Made by a program: the position numbers and the translations under genes. Below, piece by piece: positions 8,245 through 18,317 of a stretch of DNA of 64,000 bases. Each line of letters begins with the position of its first letter. The stretch's first letter is position 1. Source of the DNA: an uncultured Acidobacteriaceae bacterium (lineage in GTDB: Bacteria > Acidobacteriota > Terriglobia > Terriglobales > Acidobacteriaceae); NCBI GenBank assembly GCA_903849645.1, contig CAINJJ010000036.1, positions 29,438-93,437 of the forward strand, given 5' to 3'. The notes below the pieces were generated by a model that had not been told where the DNA came from, ran no database searches, and saw nothing but the letters and a program-made list of their open reading frames with translations.

Positions 8245-9693
8245 GTGACATCGGAGAAAAAACACATTCATCTGACAGGCATCTGCGGCACGGCCATGGC
8301 CTCCCTTGCCGGCCTGCTCCAGTTGCAGGGCCACCGCATCACAGGCTCTGACAAGGCCGCCTATCCGCCCATGAGCGACCTGCTCGCCGCGCTCGGCATT
8401 CCCATCCTGGAGCCCTACGCCGCGGCCAATCTTGACCCCGTCCCCGATCTCGTCGTCATCGGCAACGCCCTCTCCCGGGGCAATCCCGAGGTGGAGCGCG
8501 TGCTCGACGAGCGCATCCCCTTCGCCTCCATGGCCGCCCTTCTCCGCGAGGAGTTTCTTCTCGGCCGCGAGTCGCTCGTGGTGGCCGGCACCCACGGCAA
8601 AACCACCACCACCAGCATGCTGGCCTGGATCTACCAGCATGCCTCGCGCCAAAACCCGCTGCTGGAGCCGTCGTTTCTCATCGGCGGCGTGGCGGAAAAC
8701 TTCGGCGCCAGCTTCCAGCTCCGTCCCACCCGCACCTTCATCGTCGAGGGCGACGAGTACGACACCGCCTTCTTCGACAAGGGCCCCAAGTTTCTCCACT
8801 ACTTCCCCGACGGCCTCATCCTCACCCACGTCGAGTTCGATCACGCCGACATCTACGCCGATCTTGAGGCCGTCAAGACCGCCTTCAAGCGGCTGGTCAA
8901 TCTCGTCCCCCGCCGCGGCCTGCTGGTGGCCTACGACGGCAGCGCCAACGTCAGCGAGTGCATCGAGCGGGCTTTCTGCCGCGTCCAGCGCTACGGCTTT
9001 CGGCAGGACTCCGACTGGCGCCTCGCCAATCTGCGCCACCAGGACGGGCTCACCCGCTGGGAGATATGGCACGCCGGCGCACTTTGGGCCAGCGTCGAAA
9101 TGACCCTGGCCGGCGAACACAACGCCCTCAACGCCACCGCCGCCGCCGCGCTCGCCGCCGGTCAGGGCATCCCCAAAGAGGCCATCGTCGCCGCCCTCGC
9201 CGGATTCAAGAGCGTCAAGCGCCGCCTTGAGGTGCGCGCCCAAATCGCCGGCATCACCGTCATCGACGACTTCGCCCACCACCCCACCGCCATCCGCGAA
9301 ACCCTCCGCGCTCTCCGCTCCGTCTATCCCCAGGCGCGCCTCTGGGCGGTGCTTGAGCCGCGATCCAACACGCTCCGCCGCAAGGTTCTCGCGGCTGACC
9401 TCATTGAGAGCCTGCGCCTCGCCGACCGCGTTATCCTCGCCGGCGTCTATCAGCAGCAGCGCATTCCCGAGCCCGAGCGGCTCCATCCTGAAGACGTGGT
9501 CCGCGCCCTCACAGACCGCGGAACCCACGCCATTCTCTGCCCTGACGCGGAGGCAATCGTCAACGAAATCGCGCCCCAGCTCAGGTCCGGCGACGTCGTG
9601 GCCCTGCTCTCCAATGGCGGCTTCGACGGCATCTATGAGAAGCTGCCGGAACGTCTCAGAATCCTCCATCCGGAAGGCGGCGCGACCGCATGA
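8245..9693 (+). CDS. mpl: UDP-N-acetylmuramate:L-alanyl-gamma-D-glutamyl-meso-DAP ligase
   Basis: Mur ligase family enzyme that joins recycled tripeptide to UDP-MurNAc with ATP hydrolysis. The N-terminal Rossmann motif HLTGICGTAMASLAGLL, the P-loop GTHGKTTTTSM, the central VEGDEYDTAFFDKGPKF and the DDFAHHPTAI region distinguish Mpl from MurC. 482 residues. I take the GTG at 8245 as start, because the N-terminal nucleotide-binding strand begins directly after it. A 158-nt spacer with a hairpin repeat separates it from ldcA. The stop overlaps the plsC start (ATGA 9690). Confidence 0.92.
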   Translation: MTSEKKHIHLTGICGTAMASLAGLLQLQGHRITGSDKAAYPPMSDLLAALGIPILEPYAAANLDPVPDLVVIGNALSRGNPEVERVLDERIPFASMAALLREEFLLGRESLVVAGTHGKTTTTSMLAWIYQHASRQNPLLEPSFLIGGVAENFGASFQLRPTRTFIVEGDEYDTAFFDKGPKFLHYFPDGLILTHVEFDHADIYADLEAVKTAFKRLVNLVPRRGLLVAYDGSANVSECIERAFCRVQRYGFRQDSDWRLANLRHQDGLTRWEIWHAGALWASVEMTLAGEHNALNATAAAALAAGQGIPKEAIVAALAGFKSVKRRLEVRAQIAGITVIDDFAHHPTAIRETLRALRSVYPQARLWAVLEPRSNTLRRKVLAADLIESLRLADRVILAGVYQQQRIPEPERLHPEDVVRALTDRGTHAILCPDAEAIVNEIAPQLRSGDVVALLSNGGFDGIYEKLPERLRILHPEGGATA

Positions 9694-10400
9694 TCTCTTC
9701 ACTCCTGCTGTTGGCCACCATTCTCGTCCTCGGCATCCCCACGGCGCTTACCACCATTCCCTTCGCCCTCGTCACCGGCAACGTCAAGCCCCTCTACTGG
9801 GCCTCGAAGATGATCGTCCGCATCGGCTATCGCCTCGCCGGCATTCGCGTGGTCGCCGAGGGCGCGGACAACGTCCCCCCCGGCAAGGCCTGCATCTTCA
9901 TGGTCAACCACCTGTCCAACCTTGACCCGCCCGCCATCATTCCCCGCATTCCCGGCCGCACCTCGGCCTTCTCCAAGCGGTCTATCATGAAGATCCCAGC
10001 CCTGGGCTACGCCATGAAGCTGGCTGGATTCATCCCCGTGGACCGCGACGGCAACGCCGCCACCGCGCAGGAGAGCGTGGCCGCCGCCCGACGCGTCCTC
10101 GAGAAGGGCATCCACATCACCACCTTTGTCGAGGGCACCCGCTCCAGAGACGGTCGCCTGCTCCCCTTCAAAAAGGGCCCCTTCTACCTCGCCATGCAGA
10201 CCGGCGCGCCCTGCATCCCGGTCTCGCTCTATGGCACTGAAACCATGATGGCCAAGGGATCCCTGCGCATCAAGCCCGGAACCGCCCACATCGTCTTCCA
10301 CCCGCCTGTCAACCCCGCCGATTACGCCACCCGCGAAGACCTGCTCCGGGCCGTGCGCGCGGCCATTGCCTCCGGCCTGCCAGAGTGGATGCGGGGCTGA
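9690..10400 (+). CDS. plsC: 1-acyl-sn-glycerol-3-phosphate acyltransferase
   Basis: Membrane-associated acyltransferase making phosphatidic acid from lysophosphatidic acid. The catalytic HX4D block is NHLSNLD (H74, D79), and the phosphate-binding block is FVEGTRSRDG (EGTR at 148-151). One N-terminal hydrophobic segment (residues 2-28) anchors it. 236 residues, typical length. ATG 9690 overlaps the mpl stop by 4 nt, so it is probably translated from the same messenger. Last gene of the envelope operon. Confidence 0.9.
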   Translation: MISSLLLLATILVLGIPTALTTIPFALVTGNVKPLYWASKMIVRIGYRLAGIRVVAEGADNVPPGKACIFMVNHLSNLDPPAIIPRIPGRTSAFSKRSIMKIPALGYAMKLAGFIPVDRDGNAATAQESVAAARRVLEKGIHITTFVEGTRSRDGRLLPFKKGPFYLAMQTGAPCIPVSLYGTETMMAKGSLRIKPGTAHIVFHPPVNPADYATREDLLRAVRAAIASGLPEWMRG

Positions 10401-10487
10401 GACCCCATCCGGCTCAGGCCGGCTTCACCCATGCACTCTTCGTCCGTGCACTCAAGCTTGCGCCGCAAGTGGAGAAAGGCTCTCACG

Positions 10488-12026
10488 ATGAATGCCACCC
10501 GTCTCTCCCGTCGCACCTTTCTAGCCGGAGCCGGCCTCGCCGCCCTGGCGCTTCCAGCCCGTGGCCTCCTTGCCCTCGCCTCCACCACGCCGGTCACCGT
10601 CCGCACCCTCAACGGCACTCTGCGCGGCGAGCAGGCCGATGGCGTCAACGTCTTTCGCGGCGTTCCTTTTGCCCAGCCGCCCGTCGGCGCTTTGCGCTTC
10701 CGCCCGCCCGTCCCTCCGGCTCATTGGACCGGCGAGCGCGACGCCACCCGCTTTGCCGCCTCGGCCATGCAGGCCGCGGAGCCAGGCATCGAACACAGCG
10801 AAGACTGCCTCTATCTCAACGTCTGGGCGCCGCGGGGCAAAGGTCCTTTTCCCGTCTTCGTCTGGATTCACGGTGGCGGCTTCACCGGCGGTCACTCCTT
10901 CGAGCCCGTGTATGACGGCACGCTGCTGGCGCAGGCCGGCATTGTCTGCGTAACCGTGGCCTATCGCCTCGGCGTCTTCGGGTTTCTCGACATCGAGCCC
11001 CTGCTCGGCGCGGACTACGCGGGCAGCGCCAACAACGGCCTCCGCGACCTCATCGCCTCGCTCCAGTGGGTCCAGGAGAATATTGCCGCTTTCGGTGGCG
11101 ACCCGTCGCGCGTCACCGTCGGCGGTCAGTCCGCCGGCGCCAAGCTCACCGACATCCTTCTCGGCGTCCCCTCCGCGCAGCCCCTCTTCCATCAGGCCAT
11201 CTCGGAGAGCGGCGGAGCCGAGCGCGTTTGGAACCGCGCCCAAAGCGCCGACGTCGCCCGCGGCTTCGCGGAGACCTGGCGCTCTCTCACCGGCCAGGAA
11301 CCCTCCAGCCTCCTCACCGCTCCCGCCTCCGCCCTCATCGCGCCGCAAGTGCGCTTCATCCAGCAGTGGCCGCGGCACTTTCCCCTGCGCGCGGAGATCG
11401 ACGGCACGCTCCTGCCGCTCCGACCCGTCGAAACCATCGCCGGCGGCGGCAGCCGCGGCAAGCGCCTCCTCATCGGCAACACCCGTGAAGAGAGCTCCGC
11501 CTTCCTCGGGCCGCATCCCGCCCACGACGCGGGAGCCGCGGACCTCGGCAACCTGCCCGTTGACCGCTTCGCCGAGGTCTATCGCAAGTACCGCGACATC
11601 TACCCGCAGATGAACGAAGAGCAGTTGCGCATCCGCGCCGTCACCGCCGAGGAGTACTGGATTCCCACCGTGCGCGTTGCCGATGCCTGCCTCCAGGGCG
11701 GCGGTTCTGCCTGGATGTATCGCGTGGACTTTCCTGAAGGCGCTGGCCTCCTGCGCGGCTTCGCCCATCACTCCATCGACATTCGCCTCTTCTGGGACCG
11801 GCCCTCCCCCACGGACGAAAACGCCGCCGCCGAAGCCGCCCTCGCCCTCCAGATGCACCACGCCTGGCTGGCTTTCCTGCGCGGTGAGGTGCCCGTCCTT
11901 GAAGGCATCGGCCCCTGGCCCGCATACCGCGCCGAAACCCGGCCCACCCTGGTCTTCGACAGCAACATCCACGTCGAGCAGGCCCCGCAGGAGAAGGAAC
12001 TCCGCCTCTGGGACGGCGTTCTCTGA
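10488..12026 (+). CDS. Tat-exported type-B carboxylesterase
   Basis: Alpha/beta-hydrolase of the carboxylesterase/acetylcholinesterase family, 512 residues. It starts with a twin-arginine signal, LSRRTFLAGAGLAALALPA. The oxyanion region WIHGGGFTGG and the nucleophile elbow VGGQSAGA (S215) are clear; a C-terminal histidine lies in FAHHSIDI. ATG 10488 is preceded by GGAGAAAGG; further upstream codons in frame lack a ribosome site and spoil the Tat signal. It probably hydrolyses carboxylic esters in the periplasm. It converges with the SPOR gene. Confidence 0.87.
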   Translation: MNATRLSRRTFLAGAGLAALALPARGLLALASTTPVTVRTLNGTLRGEQADGVNVFRGVPFAQPPVGALRFRPPVPPAHWTGERDATRFAASAMQAAEPGIEHSEDCLYLNVWAPRGKGPFPVFVWIHGGGFTGGHSFEPVYDGTLLAQAGIVCVTVAYRLGVFGFLDIEPLLGADYAGSANNGLRDLIASLQWVQENIAAFGGDPSRVTVGGQSAGAKLTDILLGVPSAQPLFHQAISESGGAERVWNRAQSADVARGFAETWRSLTGQEPSSLLTAPASALIAPQVRFIQQWPRHFPLRAEIDGTLLPLRPVETIAGGGSRGKRLLIGNTREESSAFLGPHPAHDAGAADLGNLPVDRFAEVYRKYRDIYPQMNEEQLRIRAVTAEEYWIPTVRVADACLQGGGSAWMYRVDFPEGAGLLRGFAHHSIDIRLFWDRPSPTDENAAAEAALALQMHHAWLAFLRGEVPVLEGIGPWPAYRAETRPTLVFDSNIHVEQAPQEKELRLWDGVL

Positions 12027-12051
12027 GCAGAATGCGGTTTTTTGCCCGCCG

Positions 12052-12705
12052 CTACTGCAACACGGCGTTGTAGCCGTCGCCCAGCAGCTTTTGTCGCCAC
12101 CGCGCGGCCTCTTCGCGTGTCGCGAAGGGTCCGATTCGTACGTGAATGAGCCCGTCGGCCGAGTCCCGCCGCGCGGCCACCGCATAGCCCCGCTTGCGCA
12201 GCGCTCCCACCAGCACATCGGCGTCTTCCTGGTGCGAGACCGCGGCAATCTGCACCATCAGCGCCAGCGCCGGAGTTGCCTGCGTGGCCTGCGAACTGCT
12301 TTGTGCAACGGGCTGCGGCGGCAGGGCCGGCTTCACCACCGGCGCAGCCTCCGCAAACGCGGCTGGCGCAGAGCCAGGGCTCAGCGCCGTGGAGGCGGTA
12401 TTTGTGCCCGCGTCCCCCGCGGGAGGCGGCGGGACCGCCGCGTGTTGAGGATTCGCCCCGCTCTGCGCGGAGGCAGTGGGCTTTGGCTTGGCGCTCGCCG
12501 CAGCGGATTCCGCAACCGGCGTCTGCCCCGCGACCGCCGCTGGCCCTCCATGATGCCCCATCGAGTAGCCCAGCCCAAAGCACAGTCCGCACACCAGCAC
12601 AAATGCGAAAAACAGCACCAGCAGCAACCCCGGACCCAGCGTCAACTCCGTGTCGCGCGGCCGCTCCGCCGGCTTGAACTCCCTCTCCTCGAAAACCTCG
12701 TGCAT
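12052..12705 (-). CDS. SPOR-domain inner membrane protein
   Basis: 217-residue bitopic protein. A short cytoplasmic N-terminus ends in one transmembrane helix (LLLVLFFAFVLVCGLCFGLGY, about residues 28-48), followed by a low-complexity Ala/Pro linker and a C-terminal SPOR fold (VQIAAVSHQEDADVLVGALRK to the end) with its two-repeat pattern. SPOR domains bind denuded septal glycan strands, so a role at the division site is likely. First gene of a reverse-strand set only in the sense that it lies at its downstream end, next to the slipin gene. Confidence 0.82.
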   Translation of the reverse strand: MHEVFEEREFKPAERPRDTELTLGPGLLLVLFFAFVLVCGLCFGLGYSMGHHGGPAAVAGQTPVAESAAASAKPKPTASAQSGANPQHAAVPPPPAGDAGTNTASTALSPGSAPAAFAEAAPVVKPALPPQPVAQSSSQATQATPALALMVQIAAVSHQEDADVLVGALRKRGYAVAARRDSADGLIHVRIGPFATREEAARWRQKLLGDGYNAVLQ

Positions 12706-12775
12706 CCAGTGCCCTCAGACTTGCCTGCGGGATTCACAGCCCCATGGCCCGCGAATCCTTCTCGTCGTCCCGGCC

Positions 12776-13567
12776 CTACTTCTTCTCCGACTCCGCCTTC
12801 GCGGTGGCCGTCGCGCCCAGCTTGTTGAAGAGCGTCATCAGCTCAATCGGCAGCGGGAACACGATGGTCGTATTCTTCTCCACGCCAATCTCGGTCAGCG
12901 TTTGCAGGTAGCGCAACTGCAGCGTGATGGGCTCGGTGGCCAGCAGCGCGGCCGCATCCACCAGCTTTTGCGCGGCGTCGAACTCGCCTCCCGCGTGGAT
13001 CACCTTGGCGCGCTTTTCGCGCTCCGCCTCGGCCTGCTTCGCCATGGCGCGCAGCATCTGCTCCGGCAGGTCCACCTGCTTCACCTCAACCGAAATCACC
13101 TTCACGCCAAACGGTTCCGTCCGCTGGTCGATGATGGTCTGGATCTTCAGGTTGAGCTTGTCGCGATGGCTCAGCAACTCGTCCAACTCCACCTCGCCCA
13201 GCACCGACCGCAGCGTAGTCTGCGCAAACTGCGAGGTCTGGTAGACGTAGTTGGCCACCTTGATGGCTGCGGCGTTGGGGTCCACCACATAGAGCGTCAC
13301 CACCGCGTTCACCTTCAGCGTCACGTTGTCGCGGGTGATGACGTCCTGCGCCGGAACCTCCAGCACATCCTGCCGCAGCGAGATGCGCACCATCTGGTCA
13401 AACGGCCTGAAAACCAGGATGATTCCCGGTCCTTTCGGCGTCGCCAGCGCACGGCCCAGCCGGAAGATGACGCCCCGCTCGTACTCGCGGAGAATCTTCA
13501 CGGAGTTCAGCAGATAAAGAACAACAATGGCGGCAAAGATCAGAACCGGTGTCATCGAATCAAACAT
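12776..13567 (-). CDS. Slipin (SPFH/Band 7 membrane protein)
   Basis: Stomatin-type protein of 263 residues with one N-terminal membrane segment ([16 protein letters not shown]) and a Band 7 domain; [11 protein letters not shown] and the [14 protein letters not shown] loop are typical, followed by a coiled [15 protein letters not shown] stretch used in oligomer formation. Start ATG 13567 follows GAGGGAAG. Longer in-frame upstream sequence overlaps the NfeD gene and is a shadow. Slipins commonly pair with NfeD membrane proteases that cleave their C-terminus; the neighbouring gene is exactly that partner. Confidence 0.9.
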   Translation of the reverse strand: MFDSMTPVLIFAAIVVLYLLNSVKILREYERGVIFRLGRALATPKGPGIILVFRPFDQMVRISLRQDVLEVPAQDVITRDNVTLKVNAVVTLYVVDPNAAAIKVANYVYQTSQFAQTTLRSVLGEVELDELLSHRDKLNLKIQTIIDQRTEPFGVKVISVEVKQVDLPEQMLRAMAKQAEAEREKRAKVIHAGGEFDAAQKLVDAAALLATEPITLQLRYLQTLTEIGVEKNTTIVFPLPIELMTLFNKLGATATAKAESEKK

Positions 13568-13608
13568 TGGGCTTCCCTCACTCAGCACGGATTGTACTCC
13601 AGCTATGG

Positions 13609-14952
13609 TTACAGCGATGCCCTCGGCGGCTCCATCGGCTCCACCCGCAGCAGGTACTGTTCGTGGCCCACCACGCGCACCGTAGCCCCTGCCGGCACCG
13701 GCTCCGGAGCCACCGCGCGCCAGATCTCGCCCTCCACCAGCACATGGCCCTCCGGCGTCAGGGCCTCCATCGCCCGCGCCCGTTCGCCCACCATGGCGTC
13801 CACGCCCAGGCGCGACTTCATCTTGCGCGCCCGCACCGCCAGCCGCACCAGGAACACCGTAATCCCACCGAAGGCCGCGCTCACCGCAAACGCCACCCAC
13901 GGGCTCACCGCCATCTCCGGAACCGGCGCGGCCACCAGCGTCAGCGTCCCAAAGGTCAGGCATACGATCCCCGCGATCGCCAGCGCCCCGTGCCCGCCAA
14001 ACTTGGCCTCCAGCAGCAGCAGAACCAGCGCCGCCGCCAGCAGCAGCACCGCTGTGTAGCGAATCGGCAGCAGGTTCAGCGCAAACACCGCCAGCAATAC
14101 CATCAGCGTGCCCAGCGCGCCGGGCACAATCGTCCCCGGCGTGTTGAACTCCAGATAGATCAGCAGCCCCCCGCCCACCAGGAACAGCAGCGCGATATTT
14201 GGATTCACCAGCCAGCCCAGCAACTGCTCCCGGAGCGTAGGCCGCAGCACCTCAATCCGCGCTCCCGCCAGGTGCAGCGTCAACTTGCTCCCATCCATGC
14301 GCGTAATCTCCCGGCCCTCCAGCGCGGTCAGCAACTCCCCGTCGCTCGACGCAATCACGTCGATCAGGTGCTGATCCAGAGCCTCCTGCGCCGTGTAGGA
14401 GTGCGACGAATGCACCGCCGCCTCCGCCGCCTCCGCGTTGCGGTTGCGCCTGGTCACGTAGGAGCGCAAAAAGGCCTCCGTGTCGTTTTCAATCTTCTGG
14501 CTCATGGTGGCGTCGGGCTGCCCGCCAAACTCCAGCACCGGATGAGCCGCCCCCGCGTTCGTTCCCGGAGCCATGGCCCCAATGTCCGCCGACTCCAGCA
14601 GGAAAAATCCCGCGGACCCCGCCCGCGCGCCCGCCGGCGCAACATACACAATCACCGGAACGCGCGAGCTCAAAATCCCGCCCGCCATCGTCCGCGTCGA
14701 GTCCAGCAGGCCGCCCGGCGTGTCCAGCTCAATCAGCAGGGCGCGCGCGCCGTCCTGGTTGGCCCGCGCAATGGCCCGCACCAGTTGCCCCTCCGTGACC
14801 GGCTGAATGGTGTCGGAGAGCACCAGCTTGTCCACCAGCGGCTGCTGGGCCGCGGCACAGACCGATATGCCCAAAAAAACAGCTGCCGCGGCGCTCAACC
14901 AGCCAAATCCGGCCCTGACCCAGTGCTTGCGCTCAACCAATCCGTGATTCAT
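13609..14952 (-). CDS. NfeD-family membrane serine protease (ClpP-like)
   Basis: 447 residues with a signal segment ([18 protein letters not shown]), a ClpP-class serine protease domain, four to five transmembrane helices and a C-terminal OB-fold NfeD domain. The catalytic serine is in AGARAGSAG (S113), and a candidate general-base lysine is K153 in SQKIEND, as in archaeal 1510-N. A conserved GGLLDSTR stretch binds substrate. Start ATG 14952 follows AAGGAG at good spacing. The partner slipin gene is directly downstream (41 nt), so the two are probably co-transcribed for membrane quality control. Confidence 0.88.
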   Translation of the reverse strand: MNHGLVERKHWVRAGFGWLSAAAAVFLGISVCAAAQQPLVDKLVLSDTIQPVTEGQLVRAIARANQDGARALLIELDTPGGLLDSTRTMAGGILSSRVPVIVYVAPAGARAGSAGFFLLESADIGAMAPGTNAGAAHPVLEFGGQPDATMSQKIENDTEAFLRSYVTRRNRNAEAAEAAVHSSHSYTAQEALDQHLIDVIASSDGELLTALEGREITRMDGSKLTLHLAGARIEVLRPTLREQLLGWLVNPNIALLFLVGGGLLIYLEFNTPGTIVPGALGTLMVLLAVFALNLLPIRYTAVLLLAAALVLLLLEAKFGGHGALAIAGIVCLTFGTLTLVAAPVPEMAVSPWVAFAVSAAFGGITVFLVRLAVRARKMKSRLGVDAMVGERARAMEALTPEGHVLVEGEIWRAVAPEPVPAGATVRVVGHEQYLLRVEPMEPPRASL

Positions 14953-14987
14953 GGGCTTGCTCCTTCAGGGCCTGTCCCGATGCGCCC

Positions 14988-16619
14988 CTACCTGCCTTGC
15001 CCCGCCTTGGCCTCGACCTGCCGCCGCAGTTCCAGGGCCGCCCTGCTCTGCGGCTCCAGCTTCAGAGCCTCCCCGGCTTCCTTGCCCGCCTCGTCCAGAT
15101 GACCCGCCGCCAAATCCAGCCTGCCCAGAACCAGGTACGCACTGGCCTGCGGCTTCAGTTTCAGCGCGGCGTGTGCTTCCTTGCGGGCGGCCTCCGCATC
15201 TCCCGTGCGCTCCCGCACCTCCGCCAGCCCGGCATGAGCCTCGGGCAGCCTGCCATCCGTGGCCACCGCCGAGAGATAGAGCCGTTCGGCCTCCAGCAGC
15301 AAGCCGCGGTCAAGATACGCCCCGGCCTGCGCCGCAAGCTTCTGCGCGCGGTCCCCGGCCGGAAGCGCCGCCAGCCGCGAGTCGTCCACCTGGTCCAGCA
15401 TCTGCGCCGCCTGGTGAAAAGCCGCCGCGTTAAACGTGCGCATGATGCGCTCCAGCGGGTCCACTTTGGCCTCGGCCTCGTCGTCGGCCCCGAGCACCTT
15501 CGCACTCGCCTGCCCGCTCCACGCCCTCTGCACCGCCTGCGCTTCCGTGTCGTTGGGCCGCAGCCGCAGGCACTGCGCCAGCTCCGTCAGAGCCTCTGCT
15601 GCATTCCCCTTCCGCTTCAGGCTCACCGCCAGGTTGAAGTGGTAGTCCGCCGCGCTTGGGTCGGCGCCCACCGCCTGCCGGAACAGCGGTACGCCATCCA
15701 TGCCCCGCCGCGCCAGTGAAACGCCCTGGTTGTTCATCACCTCGGCCAGCGGCAGCACCCGCGCCACCCCGGCAAACGCCCCCTCGGCGTTCGTGTAGTC
15801 GCCGGAAAACAGCAGCGCCAGTCCGCGATAGAACCCCGCCTCCAGGGCGTCGGGATCATTGCGTCCCACCTTGGCAAACGCCAGGGCGGCCTTCTCGTAC
15901 TGCTGCCCCAGGTAGTCTTCCCGCCCCAGCGCCATCCACGCCGGACCAAAGTCCGGGCTCAGCAGAACCGCCTGGTTCAGGTGCCGCAGCCGCTCCTGCT
16001 GGTCCGGCTCCGTAATCCCGCGAATGTACTGCTCGAAGGCGTCCAGCCTGAGCCCCGAACCCGCCGCCACAAACGTCTCCTGCGCCACGCTGAATCCGGG
16101 GTCCATCTGTTTGGTCAGCTTCCACGCCAGCGTGTCAAAGACTGACACCAGCTCCCGCATCTCCCCGTGCGCCGTCACCGCCTCGCTCATCTTCAGGTGG
16201 TTTACATCCACCACCTGCGCCTCGGCCACAATCCCCGTGCCGTCCGTGATGTAGCTGCCTACCACGATCGAATCGGCGTCCAGCGTCTCGGCCAGCTTCA
16301 GCGAACTGGCCCGCGACGGGTGAAACCCCTCCGGCAGCCCCAGGTGGTCCAGCGCATACATCCGGTCCGTCCGGCTCATCGGCTCAAAGCCCGCCGAACG
16401 GAACCGGCTGCTCAAAATCTCCGGCGCGGCCTCGCGCACCCACTCCAGGCTCGGCTGTCCCGTGCGGTTGTCAAACGGAAGCACAAGCAGAATGCGTCCG
16501 CGCGCTTCAGCGGGCGCGCTGTCGCCGGCCAGCGCCGGCAGAGTCGCGAAAGCCAGCGCAAACGCCAGCGCGGCCACTGGCCGCAATCCGCGCAATCGGG
16601 ATGAGAATGAGATAAGCAC
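14988..16619 (-). CDS. Secreted TPR-repeat protein
   Basis: About 543 residues. A hydrophobic signal (VAALAFALAFATLPALAG) is followed by a region resembling the N-terminal domain of curli/TolB-type assembly proteins (ILLVLPFDNRTGQPSLEWV), then roughly eight tetratricopeptide repeats to the C-terminus (for example HLNQAVLLSPDFGPAWMALG and AARKEAHAALKLKPQASAYL). I choose the GTG at 16619, which gives a standard signal peptide; no clear ribosome site is visible, and TTG codons a few residues on are alternatives. TPRs suggest protein-protein scaffolding in the periplasm. No specific partner can be named. Confidence 0.72.
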   Translation of the reverse strand: MLISFSSRLRGLRPVAALAFALAFATLPALAGDSAPAEARGRILLVLPFDNRTGQPSLEWVREAAPEILSSRFRSAGFEPMSRTDRMYALDHLGLPEGFHPSRASSLKLAETLDADSIVVGSYITDGTGIVAEAQVVDVNHLKMSEAVTAHGEMRELVSVFDTLAWKLTKQMDPGFSVAQETFVAAGSGLRLDAFEQYIRGITEPDQQERLRHLNQAVLLSPDFGPAWMALGREDYLGQQYEKAALAFAKVGRNDPDALEAGFYRGLALLFSGDYTNAEGAFAGVARVLPLAEVMNNQGVSLARRGMDGVPLFRQAVGADPSAADYHFNLAVSLKRKGNAAEALTELAQCLRLRPNDTEAQAVQRAWSGQASAKVLGADDEAEAKVDPLERIMRTFNAAAFHQAAQMLDQVDDSRLAALPAGDRAQKLAAQAGAYLDRGLLLEAERLYLSAVATDGRLPEAHAGLAEVRERTGDAEAARKEAHAALKLKPQASAYLVLGRLDLAAGHLDEAGKEAGEALKLEPQSRAALELRRQVEAKAGQGR

Positions 16620-16656
16620 GACAAGCTGATTATAGGTCTGCGCCGTCCGCCCGCCC

Positions 16657-18276
16657 TTACCGCAACCGGTCCGGCTCCCGCAGCCGCGCCTCAAACTGCC
16701 GGTTAAACCGGATCAGCGCAATCCACTGCCCCTGCTGCTCGCTCTTCCACACCAGCGCGCCTCCCAACTGATGCGCGATCGTCTCCGGCGGCAGATCGTG
16801 GTGCAGGCCAAAGTAGCGCTCGTCCATCGCCTCGCTCCTCGGCCCCAGGCTCAAAGGCAGCACCGGCGGGTCGTACTTGGTTGAAAACACCAGCGCCGCC
16901 GAGTACTTCTCCGGCTCCTGCGCCGCCCGCCCAATCTGCTCCGCGGTAAAGTCCTCCAGCCGGTACACATCGTAGGGCTGCTTCAGGTAGCCCAGTTCCG
17001 GCCGGCTCAGCTCGTCCGTCACCGGCCAGGCCGACAGCACCGTCGAGCCCGCATAGCGTTTGTTCAGCTCCTCAATCCCCGCCTGGTGCATCCGGATCAC
17101 CCGCGCATAGGCCAGGTTGTCCTCCGGCGCAAACCGGTAGGGCGGATTCACAAACAGCGCCACCCCAAACGCCGCCGCGGAAAACAACGCCAGCCCATGC
17201 CAAAACGGGGCGCGCCGGTAAAACGTCGTCACCGCCACCAGCAGCACCAGCGGATACATCGGCAGCAGGTAGCGCGTCAGCAGCGCGCCCCCCAGCACGC
17301 TGAACAGCACTGCATTCGCCAGCAGCAGCAGAAAGATCCGCTTCAGCGCCGCCGCTCCAATTCCCTCCCGCGGCTGGCCGTCGCCATCCGTCCGCACCGC
17401 CAGCATCAGCGAGGCAATGGTCATCAGCACCGGCACAAACATGTGCATATGCGCCGTCAGGTGCAGAATCCTGTGCCCAAACGCCGCCAGCATCCGCAGC
17501 GGCTCCAGGTTGGCCTGCGCGTTGTAGCGCAAAAACTCCGGGTTCCCAAACAGAAACCCTGTCTTCCAGCGGTGGTAGCCATACCAACCCGCCAGCGGCA
17601 GCGCGCAACTGCCCAGCCACGCCGCCTCCCGCAGCAGCCTGCCCCGCGCAGGACCCGCCGTCCGCCATGCCTCCGCCACGCTCACCAGCGCCAGCGTCAG
17701 CGGAATCACAATCGCCGTCTCCTTTGACAAGGCCGCCGCGGCAAACCACAGCGCCGCCACCCAGCTCTTGGGATGCCACTCCCTCCGGCTCCCCGGCAGC
17801 GCATACGCCAGCCCCCACAGCGTGCACGCGGCGGCAAAGATGTCAGCATGGGCCAGGGTGCTCTGCGCAAACCAGATGGGGTAAACCGCGGTCAGCACCA
17901 CCGTCCAGAACGCCACCCACGGCTCCCCCGCCAGCCGCAGCGCCAGCCGCCAAACCCCCACCAGGGCAAACGCGGCCACGCACAGCACAGCCTCCCGTGT
18001 CACCTCCGGGAAGAACCCAGACACCTTCCACCACAGCGCCAGGTAAACGCTTGGCAGCGGCGGATGCGCATTCGTCAGCGTCGTGATTGGAATCAGCGAG
18101 CCGGTACGGAAAAAATCCCATGCCGCCGGAATGTAGTACCCCGCCTCGTCCCAGTAGTAGGGCAGCCGCAGCAGCGTAAAGTGGCTCACGTACAGCGCCG
18201 TGAACACCACCGGAAAGATCATCCAGGCGGGAAGCGGCGCGTCGAGCCGCGGCTTGATCAGATTCTTGAAGCCCAA
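16657..18276 (-). CDS. GT39/ArnT-like polytopic membrane glycosyltransferase
   Basis: 539-residue membrane protein with about eleven hydrophobic helices. The first extracytoplasmic loop contains YYWDEAGYYIPAAWDF, matching the DE/ED catalytic motif of GT-C enzymes, and later the HPPLPS substrate loop. A soluble C-terminal region follows. The start is TTG 18276 with GGAG 7 nt upstream; the next ATG would remove residues before TM1. Expected to transfer a sugar from a polyprenyl-phosphate donor on the periplasmic face. The TPR gene follows after about 40 nt. Confidence 0.75.
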   Translation of the reverse strand: MGFKNLIKPRLDAPLPAWMIFPVVFTALYVSHFTLLRLPYYWDEAGYYIPAAWDFFRTGSLIPITTLTNAHPPLPSVYLALWWKVSGFFPEVTREAVLCVAAFALVGVWRLALRLAGEPWVAFWTVVLTAVYPIWFAQSTLAHADIFAAACTLWGLAYALPGSRREWHPKSWVAALWFAAAALSKETAIVIPLTLALVSVAEAWRTAGPARGRLLREAAWLGSCALPLAGWYGYHRWKTGFLFGNPEFLRYNAQANLEPLRMLAAFGHRILHLTAHMHMFVPVLMTIASLMLAVRTDGDGQPREGIGAAALKRIFLLLLANAVLFSVLGGALLTRYLLPMYPLVLLVAVTTFYRRAPFWHGLALFSAAAFGVALFVNPPYRFAPEDNLAYARVIRMHQAGIEELNKRYAGSTVLSAWPVTDELSRPELGYLKQPYDVYRLEDFTAEQIGRAAQEPEKYSAALVFSTKYDPPVLPLSLGPRSEAMDERYFGLHHDLPPETIAHQLGGALVWKSEQQGQWIALIRFNRQFEARLREPDRLR

Positions 18277-18317
18277 TCGCCTGCTCCCTCGGTCCCTGGT
18301 CCCTGTTTCCTATTGCC

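Noticed and set aside
12650..15102. Forward-strand open frames across the slipin/NfeD genes
   Set aside because: No motif, rich in Arg/His/Gln, opposite two well supported genes.
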